Assembly (NCBI GenBank): GCA_030059665.1
Contig: JANVYR010000001.1
Location: 480,191-544,190 of the forward strand
From: Candidatus Calditenuis fumarioli
GTDB lineage: Archaea > Thermoproteota > Nitrososphaeria_A > Caldarchaeales > Calditenuaceae
Length of the DNA stretch: 64,000 nt
Direction: 5' to 3'
This document shows, one piece after another, positions 33,835-41,886 of this stretch; the first letter of the stretch is position 1, and each line of letters opens with the position of its first letter. The translations under genes were made by a program, and so were the position numbers. The notes under the pieces are model-generated. The model was given only the letters and a program-made list of their open reading frames with translations. It was not told the DNA's origin and made no database searches.

Positions 33835-34829
33835 TCCGTGGGTTGGAGCTGAGGAGGGGAACGAAGGGGCCGGTCCTGGTGCTCGACGACGGAAGGCAGC
33901 TCACGCTCGACTCGGACGAGGAGTCCATCGTCGCATGCGTCTCGCACGCCCACATGGACCACCTCTCCGGGATGAGCTCGGGAGTTGCGCTGATGACCGA
34001 GGAGACGAGGCTGATCTTCTCCGCGAGGGGTGCCAGGTACCGGAACCACATGCCCCTTCAGCTCGGAGGGAGCGTGAGGCTGCTTGGGGGTGACGTGACC
34101 TTCTCGGCCAGGTCGTCCGGTCACATGCTCGGCTCCGCGGTCTTCTCGGTCGACCTCGACGGCCTGAGGCTCACCTACACCGGCGACATGAACACGTATC
34201 CGAGCGTCCTCCACGACCCAGCAGAGGTGGTGAGCGGGACCGATGTCCTCGTTATCGAGTCCACCTACGGATCTCCGGTCTACAGGTTCGCGGAGAGGGA
34301 GCAGGTCTACGCCTCGATCGTCGGTTGGATCAGGAGGGTCCTCGAGGAGGGAAAGGTTCCGGCCTTCGAGGTTTACGCCGCCGGGAAGGCGCAGGAGGTG
34401 ATAGCGCTCGTCAACACCTCGCTCGAGGTGCCGGTTGTGGTCAGCAGGGCCGTCGGGCGCGTTGCAGAGGTGTACAGGAGGACCTATCCGTGGCTCGACT
34501 TCGTGGTGGAGGGGACGAGGGAGGCGGGCGAGGTCGTGAGGGGAGGAGGGTTCGTCTACGTCTCGAACCGTAGAGCGCCGACCGCGTGGAGGTCCGAGTG
34601 GGCCGTCGCCACCGGATGGGCTCTCACCCGCACCTTCCCCGGTTACGACGCAGCCTTCCCCCTCAGCAGCCACGCCGATTTCCACGGTCTGCTCGAGTAC
34701 GTCCGCTCGACGGAGCCGAAGCTGGTCGTTACAGTCTACGGCCACTCGGCGACCTTCGCCAGGTTCCTGAACAGGACTGGAGTTAAGGCGATATCCCTTG
34801 ACGAGAAACCCCTCATCAGGATGATCTGA
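33831..34829 (+). CDS. Metallo-beta-lactamase fold protein, beta-CASP/Ysh1-like
   Basis: The 332-residue protein has the metal motif SHAHMDHLSGM (HxHxDH), then SSGHMLGSAVFSVD, TYTGDMN and a late PLSSHADFHGLLEYV that carries the histidine of the beta-CASP nuclease group. This pattern fits archaeal RNA- or DNA-processing exonucleases of the Ysh1/artemis type. It is shorter than typical beta-CASP proteins (about 420-640), with no KH domain. The GTG at 33831 overlaps the upstream stop. Nucleic-acid cleavage is the best guess. Confidence 0.82.
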   Translation: MIRGLELRRGTKGPVLVLDDGRQLTLDSDEESIVACVSHAHMDHLSGMSSGVALMTEETRLIFSARGARYRNHMPLQLGGSVRLLGGDVTFSARSSGHMLGSAVFSVDLDGLRLTYTGDMNTYPSVLHDPAEVVSGTDVLVIESTYGSPVYRFAEREQVYASIVGWIRRVLEEGKVPAFEVYAAGKAQEVIALVNTSLEVPVVVSRAVGRVAEVYRRTYPWLDFVVEGTREAGEVVRGGGFVYVSNRRAPTAWRSEWAVATGWALTRTFPGYDAAFPLSSHADFHGLLEYVRSTEPKLVVTVYGHSATFARFLNRTGVKAISLDEKPLIRMI

Positions 34830-34904
34830 GGCGACCCGTCTCGGACAGCATCTCCTAATCCCAGAAGCGATTGCACCAAAAAGTGATCAATAGGTGACGG
34901 AGGC

Positions 34905-35801
34905 TCAGAGCTGGATGCCGAGCTTCTTGGCTATGCGCTCGAAGTCGTCCTTATAGAGTCCCGGCGCGAACTCCTCGGGGACCTCTGGGAGGACTGGGAC
35001 TGGGCCGCCCTCTGGGGGACCTTGAACCACCTCGAGCTCGCCGTCGCCGGTCGGAGACATCCCCCTCCAGATCAACTCTATGTCCTTGTAGTCGGCTTGG
35101 CTGAACCTGTAGAGCTTCCTGTGCACTCCCTGAGCCATGTACTTCTTCGCCTCCGGGAACTTGTCGTTCTCTATTTTTGGGATCGGTAGCATCTTCCAGA
35201 CCTCAACGCCCGTCACTATCTCCAGCGCCTTCCCGTATGCGAGTGCGTGGACCCCGCCCCTGACCAGCAGATACCCTATCATCTCCCTCGCCACCGGGTT
35301 GTCGGTCATCTCGTAGACCCTGATCTTGGCGAGGCGGGCGCCGCATTCGAGGAAGAAGTTGTGCAGAAGGTCAAGGGTGAGGTTTCCGCTGGAGAAGACG
35401 TAGCCGCCGTTCCAGAAGGCTCCCATGCTGTCGCCCACGAAGGAGGAGATTGCGGTGTTGATGAAGTGGAATGTGTTCCTTGCCGACTTGCCGCGCTCCA
35501 ACGGTTTCCGGTCCGGCGGGACGTTCTTGGTCGATCCCTGCAGCAACGCGTTGACTGTGGCCGCCACAAGCTCGATGTGTCCGAGCTCTTCTGTTGCTAT
35601 GTTGGCGATCAAATCTCTGAACGGCCTTAACGCTGGGTTGTTGTGTGCCCTGAAGTTGAACGATTGGTACGTGTAGTTCATCAGGGTCGACATCTCGCCG
35701 AACCTACCTCCGAGAAGTTCCTGAACCGCGGCAGCTGCGTCCGGATCAGGTTCCGTAGGTGCGGGGAGCTGTATTTGGAGCCGATCGATCCTAAGCCACA
35801 T
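34905..35801 (-). CDS. Manganese catalase
   Basis: The 298-residue protein has the four-helix ligand sets of Mn-catalase: RFGEMSTLMNYTYQSF with a ligand Glu, NIATEELGHIELVAATV with the ExxH pair, the second bundle FFLECGARLAKIRVYE and LLVRGGVHALAYGKALE with ligand Glu and His. It disproportionates hydrogen peroxide using a di-manganese centre. Its codon use looks less GC-rich than neighbours, which may hint at transfer. The TATA box CTTAATTA about 28 bp before the ATG sits within a palindrome next to a PerR-type gene. Confidence 0.95.
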   Translation of the reverse strand: MWLRIDRLQIQLPAPTEPDPDAAAAVQELLGGRFGEMSTLMNYTYQSFNFRAHNNPALRPFRDLIANIATEELGHIELVAATVNALLQGSTKNVPPDRKPLERGKSARNTFHFINTAISSFVGDSMGAFWNGGYVFSSGNLTLDLLHNFFLECGARLAKIRVYEMTDNPVAREMIGYLLVRGGVHALAYGKALEIVTGVEVWKMLPIPKIENDKFPEAKKYMAQGVHRKLYRFSQADYKDIELIWRGMSPTGDGELEVVQGPPEGGPVPVLPEVPEEFAPGLYKDDFERIAKKLGIQL

Positions 35802-35827
35802 GGCATAGGTTCACCCGATCGGGAGTA

Positions 35828-35846
35828 ATTAAGAGTCATTCTCAAT
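35828..35846. promoter_or_regulatory. Probable PerR/Fur operator over the catalase promoter
   Basis: The 19-bp imperfect palindrome ATTAAGAGTCATTCTCAAT matches itself at 14 of 19 positions on the opposite strand. It overlaps the TATA-like TTAATTA of the catalase gene and lies about 30 bp downstream of the stop of the PerR-like gene, resembling Fur/PerR boxes. Binding would block transcription until the regulator senses peroxide. Confidence 0.55.
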
Positions 35847-35876
35847 TGATAACAACTGTTAAGTGCACTGTGCAGC

Positions 35877-36302
35877 TCAACGTCGTTCCCGACAATGCCT
35901 GCAGACGACCAAGACGTCGCATCCCACCGGGTTCAAACCAATTCTCGATAGGTATCTCAGAATCTTACGCGAACGGTGGGCCTCCATGTCCCAAATTCGT
36001 CCGCAGTTCACACACATGACGTTGACGTGGGGCTCTGTTCGCAACTCAAACCTCGTCGAGTTCTTTAGGTCTGTCAACTCCCGAATTATGCCCGCTTTCT
36101 TGAAAAGGGAGATCGTTCGGTAGACGGTGGCGAGGCCTATCGTCGGCATTTTCCTGCTGACGTACCTGTAGACGTCAACAGCAACCGGATGGTCCAGCGC
36201 TGATATTGCTTCCGCTATCAGAATCCTTTGAGCGGTTATCTTGAGTCCCCTCGATTTGAGCAGCCTCGTCAGGTCTTCGGCCTCCGGAGCTTTCCCCCTC
36301 AA
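35877..36302 (-). CDS. Fur family regulator, PerR-like
   Basis: The 141-residue protein has the Fur winged helix (LKSRGLKITAQRILIAEAIS, TIGLATVYRTISLFKKAGII), a metal site near PHVNVMCVNCGRIWDM, and two structural CxxC pairs (CVNC, CRHC). It lies just upstream of Mn-catalase on the same strand. The neighbour and the operator-like palindrome favour peroxide sensing (PerR) over iron sensing. The TTG start at 36302 is supported by family alignment, since earlier codons give no conserved residues. Confidence 0.9.
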   Translation of the reverse strand: MRGKAPEAEDLTRLLKSRGLKITAQRILIAEAISALDHPVAVDVYRYVSRKMPTIGLATVYRTISLFKKAGIIRELTDLKNSTRFELRTEPHVNVMCVNCGRIWDMEAHRSRKILRYLSRIGLNPVGCDVLVVCRHCRERR

Positions 36303-36366
36303 GCCGCGACCTTCCCCGCAAACGATACGCGCATCAGGCTGTAAATAATTGTGGTGAAGCAGGCCC

Positions 36367-37422
36367 TCAGACCGGCCTCAGCGGCGGGTAGTTCAGGCCG
36401 GTCCTCTCGTCGATTCCGAGGACGATGTTCATGCACTGGACCGCCTGACCGGCGGCACCCTTCATCAGGTTGTCGATAGCCGCGAACAGTGCGGCCCTCC
36501 CCAGCCTCTGCTCCACAGCGACGCCGACGTCCGTGAAGTTGGAGCCGATGACGTACTTGGGATCCGGATACCTGCCCCTAACGATCCTGACGAAGGGTTC
36601 GTTGCCGTACCTCTTGGCGTAGGTCCTCCAGAGGGCCAGCTCGTCGAGCGAGCCGTCGGTGAGCCAGACGTGCGAGGTAGCCAGTGCGCCCCTCACAGCA
36701 CCTACTGCATGGGGAACTAGGGCCACCCTCACCTCCTTTCCCGCGACCCTCCTCAGCTCCTGCTCCACCTCAGCCACGTGCCTGTGGCCTGATGCCTCAT
36801 ACGGCCTCATCACGTTGGCCCGCTCGGGGTGGTGCGTGCCGATCGAGGGCTTCATCCCGGCCTCGCTGCTCCCGACCTTCACGTCCACCGCTATGTGCTC
36901 GGGATCGATGGCTCCGGCCTCGACCGCTGGGATCAGTGACAGGAGGGCGGCCGTGGCGTTGCATCCGGGGTTGGCGACCAGCTTGGCGCTCCTCAGCTCC
37001 TCCCTGTGGAGCTCCGGGAGGCCGTAAACCGCTTTCTCGAGGAGGTCCGGTGCGGGGTGCTCGAACTCGTACCAGACCTCGTACTGCCGCGGGTCCTTCA
37101 GCCTGAAGTCGGGGCTCAGGTCGATCACCGATAGGCCGTGCTCCAGGAGCTTGGGCGTGAGGTCCTTCGAGACGCCGGCGGGCGTGCTCATGAAGACCAG
37201 GTCGCACTTCTCCAGCAGCAGGTCTATTGAGAGCGGAGAGAACTTCAGGTTACCGACGAAGCCCCGGAGGTGGAAGTGTACCGAGGTGATCGGCTGGCCG
37301 GCGTACTCCCTTGATGTGGCCACGGTGACCTCGACCTCTGGGTGAAGGGCCAGAAGCCTGAGCAGCTCGCCTCCCGTGTATCCTGATGCGCCAACGATCC
37401 CGACGCGCCTCTTCGCGCTCAC
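36367..37422 (-). CDS. argC: N-acetyl-gamma-glutamyl-phosphate / LysW-aminoadipyl-phosphate reductase
   Basis: The 351-residue NADP-dependent reductase has the Rossmann start VGIVGASGYTGGELLRLL, catalytic Cys in LVANPGCNATAALL, SSEAGMKPSIGTHH and SHVWLTDGSLDEL. In archaea this family (LysY/ArgC) reduces acyl phosphates carried on LysW in lysine and/or arginine synthesis. No LysW, LysX or LysZ gene is adjacent, so the carrier and final product cannot be fixed. The start is ATG at 37422. Confidence 0.92.
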   Translation of the reverse strand: MSAKRRVGIVGASGYTGGELLRLLALHPEVEVTVATSREYAGQPITSVHFHLRGFVGNLKFSPLSIDLLLEKCDLVFMSTPAGVSKDLTPKLLEHGLSVIDLSPDFRLKDPRQYEVWYEFEHPAPDLLEKAVYGLPELHREELRSAKLVANPGCNATAALLSLIPAVEAGAIDPEHIAVDVKVGSSEAGMKPSIGTHHPERANVMRPYEASGHRHVAEVEQELRRVAGKEVRVALVPHAVGAVRGALATSHVWLTDGSLDELALWRTYAKRYGNEPFVRIVRGRYPDPKYVIGSNFTDVGVAVEQRLGRAALFAAIDNLMKGAAGQAVQCMNIVLGIDERTGLNYPPLRPV

Positions 37423-37568
37423 CTGTCGACCCCGAGTCGGGTCACCTATAACGATGACCGGGCCGGTTCGGGCGTCGACTGATAATTCCCCTTCCTTCTG
37501 GGGGTGAGCTTAAATTGAGAGTCCGGCTGGATGCTGGAGGTGCGCGGAACGTTGAGCGGGTGGTCGAG

Positions 37569-38285
37569 ATGCACCTGAAGAGGTTGGCGGCACCGGTAGT
37601 CTTCGACATACCGCCGAAGGGGAAGAAGTTCGCTCCACGTCCGAGCCCAGGGCCCCATCCCATCGACTACTCGGTACCGCTGCTGGTGATAGTCCGGGAC
37701 TGGTTGAGGTACGCGTCGACCGCGAGGGAGGCGGAGAAGATCGTCCACCAGGGAAAGCTGCTCGTCGACGGCAGGGCCGTCCGGGACCCGAGGTTCCCCG
37801 TCGGGCTGATGGACGTCCTCTCGGTACCGGAGACGGGCGAGATCTACAGGATGCTGCCGGTTTACAGGAGGGGGCTCAGGCTCGTGGAGATCGACAAGTC
37901 CGAAGCCGGCTTCAAGATCGGCCTCATCGTCAGGAAGCAGCACGTCAAGGGCGGAGCTCTTCAGTTCACCCTCCACGACGGAAGGAACGTCCTCGTCAAG
38001 CATCCGACCGAGAAGGACCTCTCGATCGGCACCTGGGACTCCTTCCAGATCAGCGTACCTGAGAACAAGGTGCTCGCCCACCTTTCGTTCGACGTTGGCA
38101 AGTACGCCCTGATCTACAGGGGTTCCAGGGCAGGCCTTCACGGCCCGGTCGTCGACTACGAGAGGGTCAGACGCTATCCCGCGAAGCAGCTCGTCACGAT
38201 CCAGACCTCTGAGGGCGACATATCCACCATACTGGACTACGTCATGGTGGTGGGTGACGAGAGGCCATGGCTGAAGCTGCCGTGA
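37569..38285 (+). CDS. rps4e: Ribosomal protein S4e
   Basis: The protein starts MHLKRLAAPVVFDIP, the usual S4e N-terminus, when the ATG at 37569 is chosen. GGTGGT lies just upstream, and CTTAAATTG near 37510 is the TATA box. It has an S4 RNA-binding domain (AREAEKIVHQGKLLVDG), a central S4e domain and a C-terminal KOW-like segment. It is a small-subunit rRNA-binding protein present in archaea and eukaryotes. It overlaps rpl5 by 19 bp, reflecting the ribosomal gene order seen in other archaea. Confidence 0.96.
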   Translation: MHLKRLAAPVVFDIPPKGKKFAPRPSPGPHPIDYSVPLLVIVRDWLRYASTAREAEKIVHQGKLLVDGRAVRDPRFPVGLMDVLSVPETGEIYRMLPVYRRGLRLVEIDKSEAGFKIGLIVRKQHVKGGALQFTLHDGRNVLVKHPTEKDLSIGTWDSFQISVPENKVLAHLSFDVGKYALIYRGSRAGLHGPVVDYERVRRYPAKQLVTIQTSEGDISTILDYVMVVGDERPWLKLP

Positions 38286-38812
38286 GGGAGCAGGTCGAGC
38301 GGAAGGAGAACCCGATGAGGAGGCTCAGGATAGAGAAGGTCGTGGTCAACTGCAGCGTCGGCGAGGCCGGCGCGAGGCTGGAGAGGGCTGTTAAGATCCT
38401 GGAGCAGCTCACCGGTCAGAAGCCGTCGATCAGGAAGGCGAAGAAGACGATCAAGGGCTTCGGGATACACAAGGGAGAGCCCATCGCCGCGATGGTGACC
38501 CTCCGGAAGGAGAAGGCAGTTGAGTTCCTTCGAAGGGCCTTCGAGGCGGTGAGGAACACGATACGCGCGGAGAACTTCGACGAGTACGGGAACTTCGCCT
38601 TCGGCGTCAAGGAGCACCTCGACATGCCGGGGACCAAGTACGATCCGGAGCTGGGCATCATCGGGTTCGACGTGATAGTTCACATCTCGAGGCCCGGGCT
38701 GAGGGTGACGAGGAGGAGGATCAGGAGGTCGCGTATCCCGAGGGGCCACAGGCCCACAAAAGAGGAGGCGATTGAGTTCGTCCGCAGCACCTTCGGCGTC
38801 AACGTGGTCTGA
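38267..38812 (+). CDS. rpl5: Ribosomal protein L5 (uL5)
   Basis: The 181-residue protein has ENPMRRLRIEKVVVNCSVGE, QKPSIRKAKKTIKGFGIHKGEP and LGIIGFDVIVHISRPGLRV, all uL5 landmarks. It binds 5S rRNA at the central protuberance. The conserved ENPMR before the first strand supports the ATG at 38267 over that at 38315. In most archaea it is flanked by S14, S8 and L6. Here Rio1 follows, so the operon has been broken. Confidence 0.96.
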   Translation: MAEAAVREQVERKENPMRRLRIEKVVVNCSVGEAGARLERAVKILEQLTGQKPSIRKAKKTIKGFGIHKGEPIAAMVTLRKEKAVEFLRRAFEAVRNTIRAENFDEYGNFAFGVKEHLDMPGTKYDPELGIIGFDVIVHISRPGLRVTRRRIRRSRIPRGHRPTKEEAIEFVRSTFGVNVV

Positions 38813-38901
38813 GCGATCGCCCGCTTTCTCACGGAAGACCTTGACCCGTGCAACGGGTTGACTTAATAGCGGCTGTTGTCGTCCGATGGCAGGAGGTCGA
38901 A

Positions 38902-39717
38902 TTGGAGGAGAGGTGGGCGAGGAGGCTCGAGAGGCAGGAGGCTATAGCCGAGGTCAGGAACCGATTCCTCGAGAAGGACAGGAGCCTCGACAGGGCGGCT
39001 TTCGAGGAGGTCTTCGACGCCCAGACGCTCCTCACGGTCTACAGGCTGATGAAGAGGGGACTGATCGAGGACTTCCACGGCGTCATCAGCGCAGGAAAGG
39101 AGTCGAGGATCTACCACGCCACGAGCAAGCAGAGAGAGGAGCTCGCGGTGAAGATCTACCTCGTCAACAACAGGGAGTTTCGGAGGGGCAGGCTCGAGTA
39201 CCTCCAGACCGACGTCAGGCTTGGAAGGATAGGAGGGTCTGTGAGGAAGCTGATCTACGCGTGGGCCAAGAGGGAGTTCCTGAACCTGAAGCAGGCACAC
39301 GAGGCGGGGGTTCCAGTACCTAAGCCCCACGCCGTCGCCAACAACGTTTTGGTGATGAGCTTCCTCGGTGAGAACGGACAGAGGTACCCGCTGCTCCGCG
39401 AGACCTCCCTTGGAGCCGACGAGTACGCTGTGATCTACCGCAGGGTGGTTGAGGGCATGAGGGCCCTCTACAGAGGAGCTGAGCTGATCCACGGCGACCT
39501 CAGCGAGTACAACGTCATGTGCGGCCCAGACCTCTCCGTCTACTTCATCGACCTCTCACAGGCGGTGCTGATCCACCATCCACGTGCCGACTTCTACCTG
39601 ATGAGGGACGTCCGGAACGTCAACAGGTTCTTCGCCTCGAAGGGGGTCGAGGTCCTCGGGGAGGAAGAGCTCTTCGAGCAGGTCGCCGGCCGGAAACCCT
39701 ACGAACCGGTCGCGTGA
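38902..39717 (+). CDS. RIO1-type serine/threonine protein kinase
   Basis: The 271-residue kinase has the RIO1 N-lobe (GVISAGKESRIYHATS, LAVKIYLVNNREFRRG) and the catalytic ELIHGDLSEYNVM followed by VYFIDLSQAVLIHHP, the RIO equivalents of HRD and DFG. It acts in late 40S/30S maturation. The TTG at 38902 is chosen because AGGAGGT lies 4 bp before it. CTTAATAG at about 38863-38870 is the TATA box. It follows rpl5 by 89 bp and precedes S8e. Confidence 0.94.
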   Translation: MEERWARRLERQEAIAEVRNRFLEKDRSLDRAAFEEVFDAQTLLTVYRLMKRGLIEDFHGVISAGKESRIYHATSKQREELAVKIYLVNNREFRRGRLEYLQTDVRLGRIGGSVRKLIYAWAKREFLNLKQAHEAGVPVPKPHAVANNVLVMSFLGENGQRYPLLRETSLGADEYAVIYRRVVEGMRALYRGAELIHGDLSEYNVMCGPDLSVYFIDLSQAVLIHHPRADFYLMRDVRNVNRFFASKGVEVLGEEELFEQVAGRKPYEPVA

Positions 39718-39799
39718 TGGGGGCGAGCCTCCGATCAAACAGGGCGACGTTCTCCCCGGTGCCTGATCCATAAATTTCAGCGGGTAGCAGGGATCCGGG

Positions 39800-40192
39800 A
39801 TGACCGTCTGGCACACCGACATCCACAAGAGGAAGAAGACCGGGGGAAGGAAGGGAGCCCATCGGAAGAAGCGGAGGTACGAGAGGGGCAGGGATCCGCT
39901 GCTGCCTGTTGTGGGTGAGCCCGAGAGGCTGGTCGAGCGCGTCAGGGGAGGCAACCTCAAGGTGAGGGTGAGGTACGACAAGTTCGCGAACGTGACCGAC
40001 CCGTCCACCGGTAAGACGTCTCGGGTCCAGATCCTGAAGGTCCTGCAGAACCCGGCGAACCCGGACTTCAGCAGGATGGGCGTGCTCACGAGGGGTGCGC
40101 TGATCGAGACGCCGCTCGGCGTCGCAAGGGTCACGTCGAAGCCCTCGTCAGACGGAGTGATCAACGCGGTTTTGGTGAAGGCTAAGGCGTGA
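39800..40192 (+). CDS. rps8e: Ribosomal protein S8e
   Basis: The 130-residue basic protein starts MTVWHTDIHKRKKTGGRKG and contains KKRRYERGRDP, VRVRYDKFANVTDPSTGKT and the C-terminal RVTSKPSSDGVINAVLVK, the archaeal/eukaryal S8e pattern. CATAAATTTC about 28 bp upstream is its TATA box. It is followed 1 bp later by the SRP19 gene. Confidence 0.96.
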   Translation: MTVWHTDIHKRKKTGGRKGAHRKKRRYERGRDPLLPVVGEPERLVERVRGGNLKVRVRYDKFANVTDPSTGKTSRVQILKVLQNPANPDFSRMGVLTRGALIETPLGVARVTSKPSSDGVINAVLVKAKA

Positions 40193-40193
40193 C

Positions 40194-40472
40194 ATGATCC
40201 GGAGGGACGGCTACGTCGTCTGGGTCCAGTACTTCAGCAGGGAGCTCTCCAGGTCCGAGGGGAGGAGGGTTCCCCTGAGGTTGGCGGTGAAGAACCCGAC
40301 GGCCGATGACGTGCTGAGGGCAGCGTCGAGGCTCGGGTGGGAGGCACGGAAGCTCGACCTGAGGTACCCTTCGCAGTGGTGGAGGCCAAGCTCCGCGGTC
40401 CTCGTCAGGCCCGACAGGCAGATGCGGAAGTCCCAGCTCTTGCTGCTCCTCGCGGAACGGATGAGGGGTTGA
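40194..40472 (+). CDS. srp19: Signal recognition particle 19 kDa protein
   Basis: The 92-residue protein has YVVWVQYFSRELSRSEGRRV, VKNPTADDVLRAASRLG and QWWRPSSAVLVRP, the SRP19 RNA-binding fold that lets SRP54 join 7S RNA. It starts 1 bp after S8e and its stop overlaps the Gar1 start (TTGA), so it belongs to a small ribosome/RNA-protein operon. Confidence 0.93.
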   Translation: MIRRDGYVVWVQYFSRELSRSEGRRVPLRLAVKNPTADDVLRAASRLGWEARKLDLRYPSQWWRPSSAVLVRPDRQMRKSQLLLLLAERMRG

Positions 40473-40741
40473 AAGGGGAGAGGGTGGTGGTTCTCGGAGG
40501 GGTCGTCAGGAGCTTCGGCGACTCGGTCCTGGTCGTCTCCCGGGAGCCCGTCCCCATCGGCGCCAAGGTCTACTCCGAGAAGGGCGAGGTCGGTCACGTC
40601 TCGGACGTCTTCGGACCCAAGGACGAGGTGTACGTCCTGGTCAGGCTGGAGCCGGGTAGGGAGCCCGGGAGGCGGCTCTACGTTGTTCTGCCGTCGAGGA
40701 AGAGGGACGTAGGAGGGGCTTCGCGCAAAGCCCGATCCTGA
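40469..40741 (+). CDS. H/ACA RNA-protein component Gar1
   Basis: The 90-residue protein has a beta-barrel core with VVRSFGDSVLVVSREPVPIG, KVYSEKGEVGHVSDVFGP and YVLVRLEPG, the Gar1 pattern. Gar1 binds the pseudouridine synthase Cbf5 in H/ACA guide RNPs. The TTG start at 40469 overlaps the SRP19 stop by 4 bp. An Arg/Lys-rich tail ends the protein. Confidence 0.9.
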   Translation: MKGERVVVLGGVVRSFGDSVLVVSREPVPIGAKVYSEKGEVGHVSDVFGPKDEVYVLVRLEPGREPGRRLYVVLPSRKRDVGGASRKARS

Positions 40742-40798
40742 GTCCGTTGAACTCAAGATTTTATGGACGCCAAGATTGGCTAAGTGTGGACTGGCCGC

Positions 40799-40872
40799 GG
40801 GCCCGTAGCTCAGCCTGGCAGAGCGGCCGGCTCATAACCGGTAGGTCGTGGGTTCGAATCCCACCGGGCCCA
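40799..40872 (+). tRNA. tRNA with CAT anticodon (tRNA-Ile2 or elongator tRNA-Met)
   Basis: The acceptor stem GGGCCCG/CGGGCCC, anticodon stem GCCGG/CCGGT with loop CTCATAA (anticodon CAT) and T arm GTGGG-TTCGAAT-CCCAC fold by eye. The discriminator is A. It is not initiator-like. The body resembles archaeal tRNA-Ile2, whose C34 is modified to agmatidine, more than typical elongator Met, but I cannot settle this without comparison. Confidence 0.9.
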
Positions 40873-41014
40873 CCTGTCTTTTCAAACCGAGGTTGTCGCG
40901 AGGCGGTGACGTGCGGAAGGACTTGCATCTACTCCAACATGTTGCGGTTGATTGGCGGTCGCATACTATCTAATCCGACTCCTCTAGCCATGGGGATTCT
41001 GACACGCCGTCTTT
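40873..41014. other. Spacer after tRNA
   Basis: This stretch has no recognisable gene. It is unusually AT-rich for the window, which continues into the two following leftward genes. Confidence 0.4.
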
Positions 41015-41410
41015 CTATCGCACGTTCTCCAACTTTTCCAATTCGTTCAACATTTCAGAGAGCATCGCGGTGTTCAACCTGAATCTACCACGTCCTGCGA
41101 AGACAACAAATGGATTAGATGTCAAGGCGTTCAACAGCTCGGTGCCTTTCAGCTGGGTGATCAACGATATTTCGCCCAAGTTGATAGTGTCATCCTCAAT
41201 GAAACCTAACGTCTTTGCCACGACCCTGCCCAACATGTAAGCCAAGAGAGTAGATATCCTGTTCGAAAACCGCCTTTTCAGAAGAACCACACCGTCTTCG
41301 GTCACCGCAACGATCTCACCAATCCGATCGATTTCTTTGATTATCTCAGCCTTTTCGTCAAAGACAAGCCTCTTCAGCTCTCCCGGGATCTCCTTCGGTG
41401 GGCCTGCCAT
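41015..41410 (-). CDS. Hypothetical winged-helix-like protein, paralogue 1
   Basis: I do not recognise a named family. The 131-residue protein has a helical N-terminus (IPGELKRLVFDEKAEIIKEI), a strand pair (GEIVAVTEDGVVLLKRR), a conserved mid-part AYMLGRVVAKTLGFIEDDTINLGEIS that looks like the start of a winged helix, and a helical end (LSEMLNELEKLE). It shares its plan with the gene just upstream and is probably in the same operon (6-bp gap). It is visibly less GC-rich than the window average. Confidence 0.65.
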   Translation of the reverse strand: MAGPPKEIPGELKRLVFDEKAEIIKEIDRIGEIVAVTEDGVVLLKRRFSNRISTLLAYMLGRVVAKTLGFIEDDTINLGEISLITQLKGTELLNALTSNPFVVFAGRGRFRLNTAMLSEMLNELEKLENVR

Positions 41411-41416
41411 GAGATG

Positions 41417-41842
41417 TTACCCCTCGGTTCTACTGCCGAGAGCTTTCTCAACTTTATCCAGAATTTCGTGAAGTCTGGCGAGCTGGACGATGTATCCACC
41501 TCGCTCCACCGTTTGAACGAGCTGCTGATCCTTGAGCTCCTTTAGGCGACCGGCTGTCGAGAAATAGTCAGCTCCGATCGCGGACGAAATCTCCTCTATC
41601 GTTGCCACGTCGTTCTCTATCAACCCGGCCTCTTTGGCGAGGCGCTTGCCTGCGAGGTACAGCAGCACCCGGGCCCAGATCGGCAGTTTCTCAAGCGGGA
41701 CCAAAAAGACGACCTTTCCGTCCCTAGTGAGCCGTATGAAACCCTTGACCCTGTCGATGAGGGCGGCCGTCAGCTCCTGCTCATCGATTATCAGCTCCCG
41801 CAACTTCGCCTTCAAATCCGCTTCTGACCCGGTTGAGGTCAT
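41417..41842 (-). CDS. Hypothetical winged-helix-like protein, paralogue 2
   Basis: This 141-residue protein is a divergent copy of its downstream neighbour. Matching blocks are GFIRLTRDGKVVFLVPLE, YLAGKRLAKEAGLIENDVATIEEISS and the C-terminal LHEILDKVEKALG. The middle block EISSAIGADYFSTAGRLKELKDQQLVQTV reads like a winged-helix DNA-binding domain. AAATTTATTAG about 27 bp before the ATG gives a leaderless promoter. DNA binding is inference. Confidence 0.68.
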   Translation of the reverse strand: MTSTGSEADLKAKLRELIIDEQELTAALIDRVKGFIRLTRDGKVVFLVPLEKLPIWARVLLYLAGKRLAKEAGLIENDVATIEEISSAIGADYFSTAGRLKELKDQQLVQTVERGGYIVQLARLHEILDKVEKALGSRTEG

Positions 41843-41886
41843 TTCTGGCAGACTGAGTTTTGCGAGACTAATAAATTTTACGAAAG

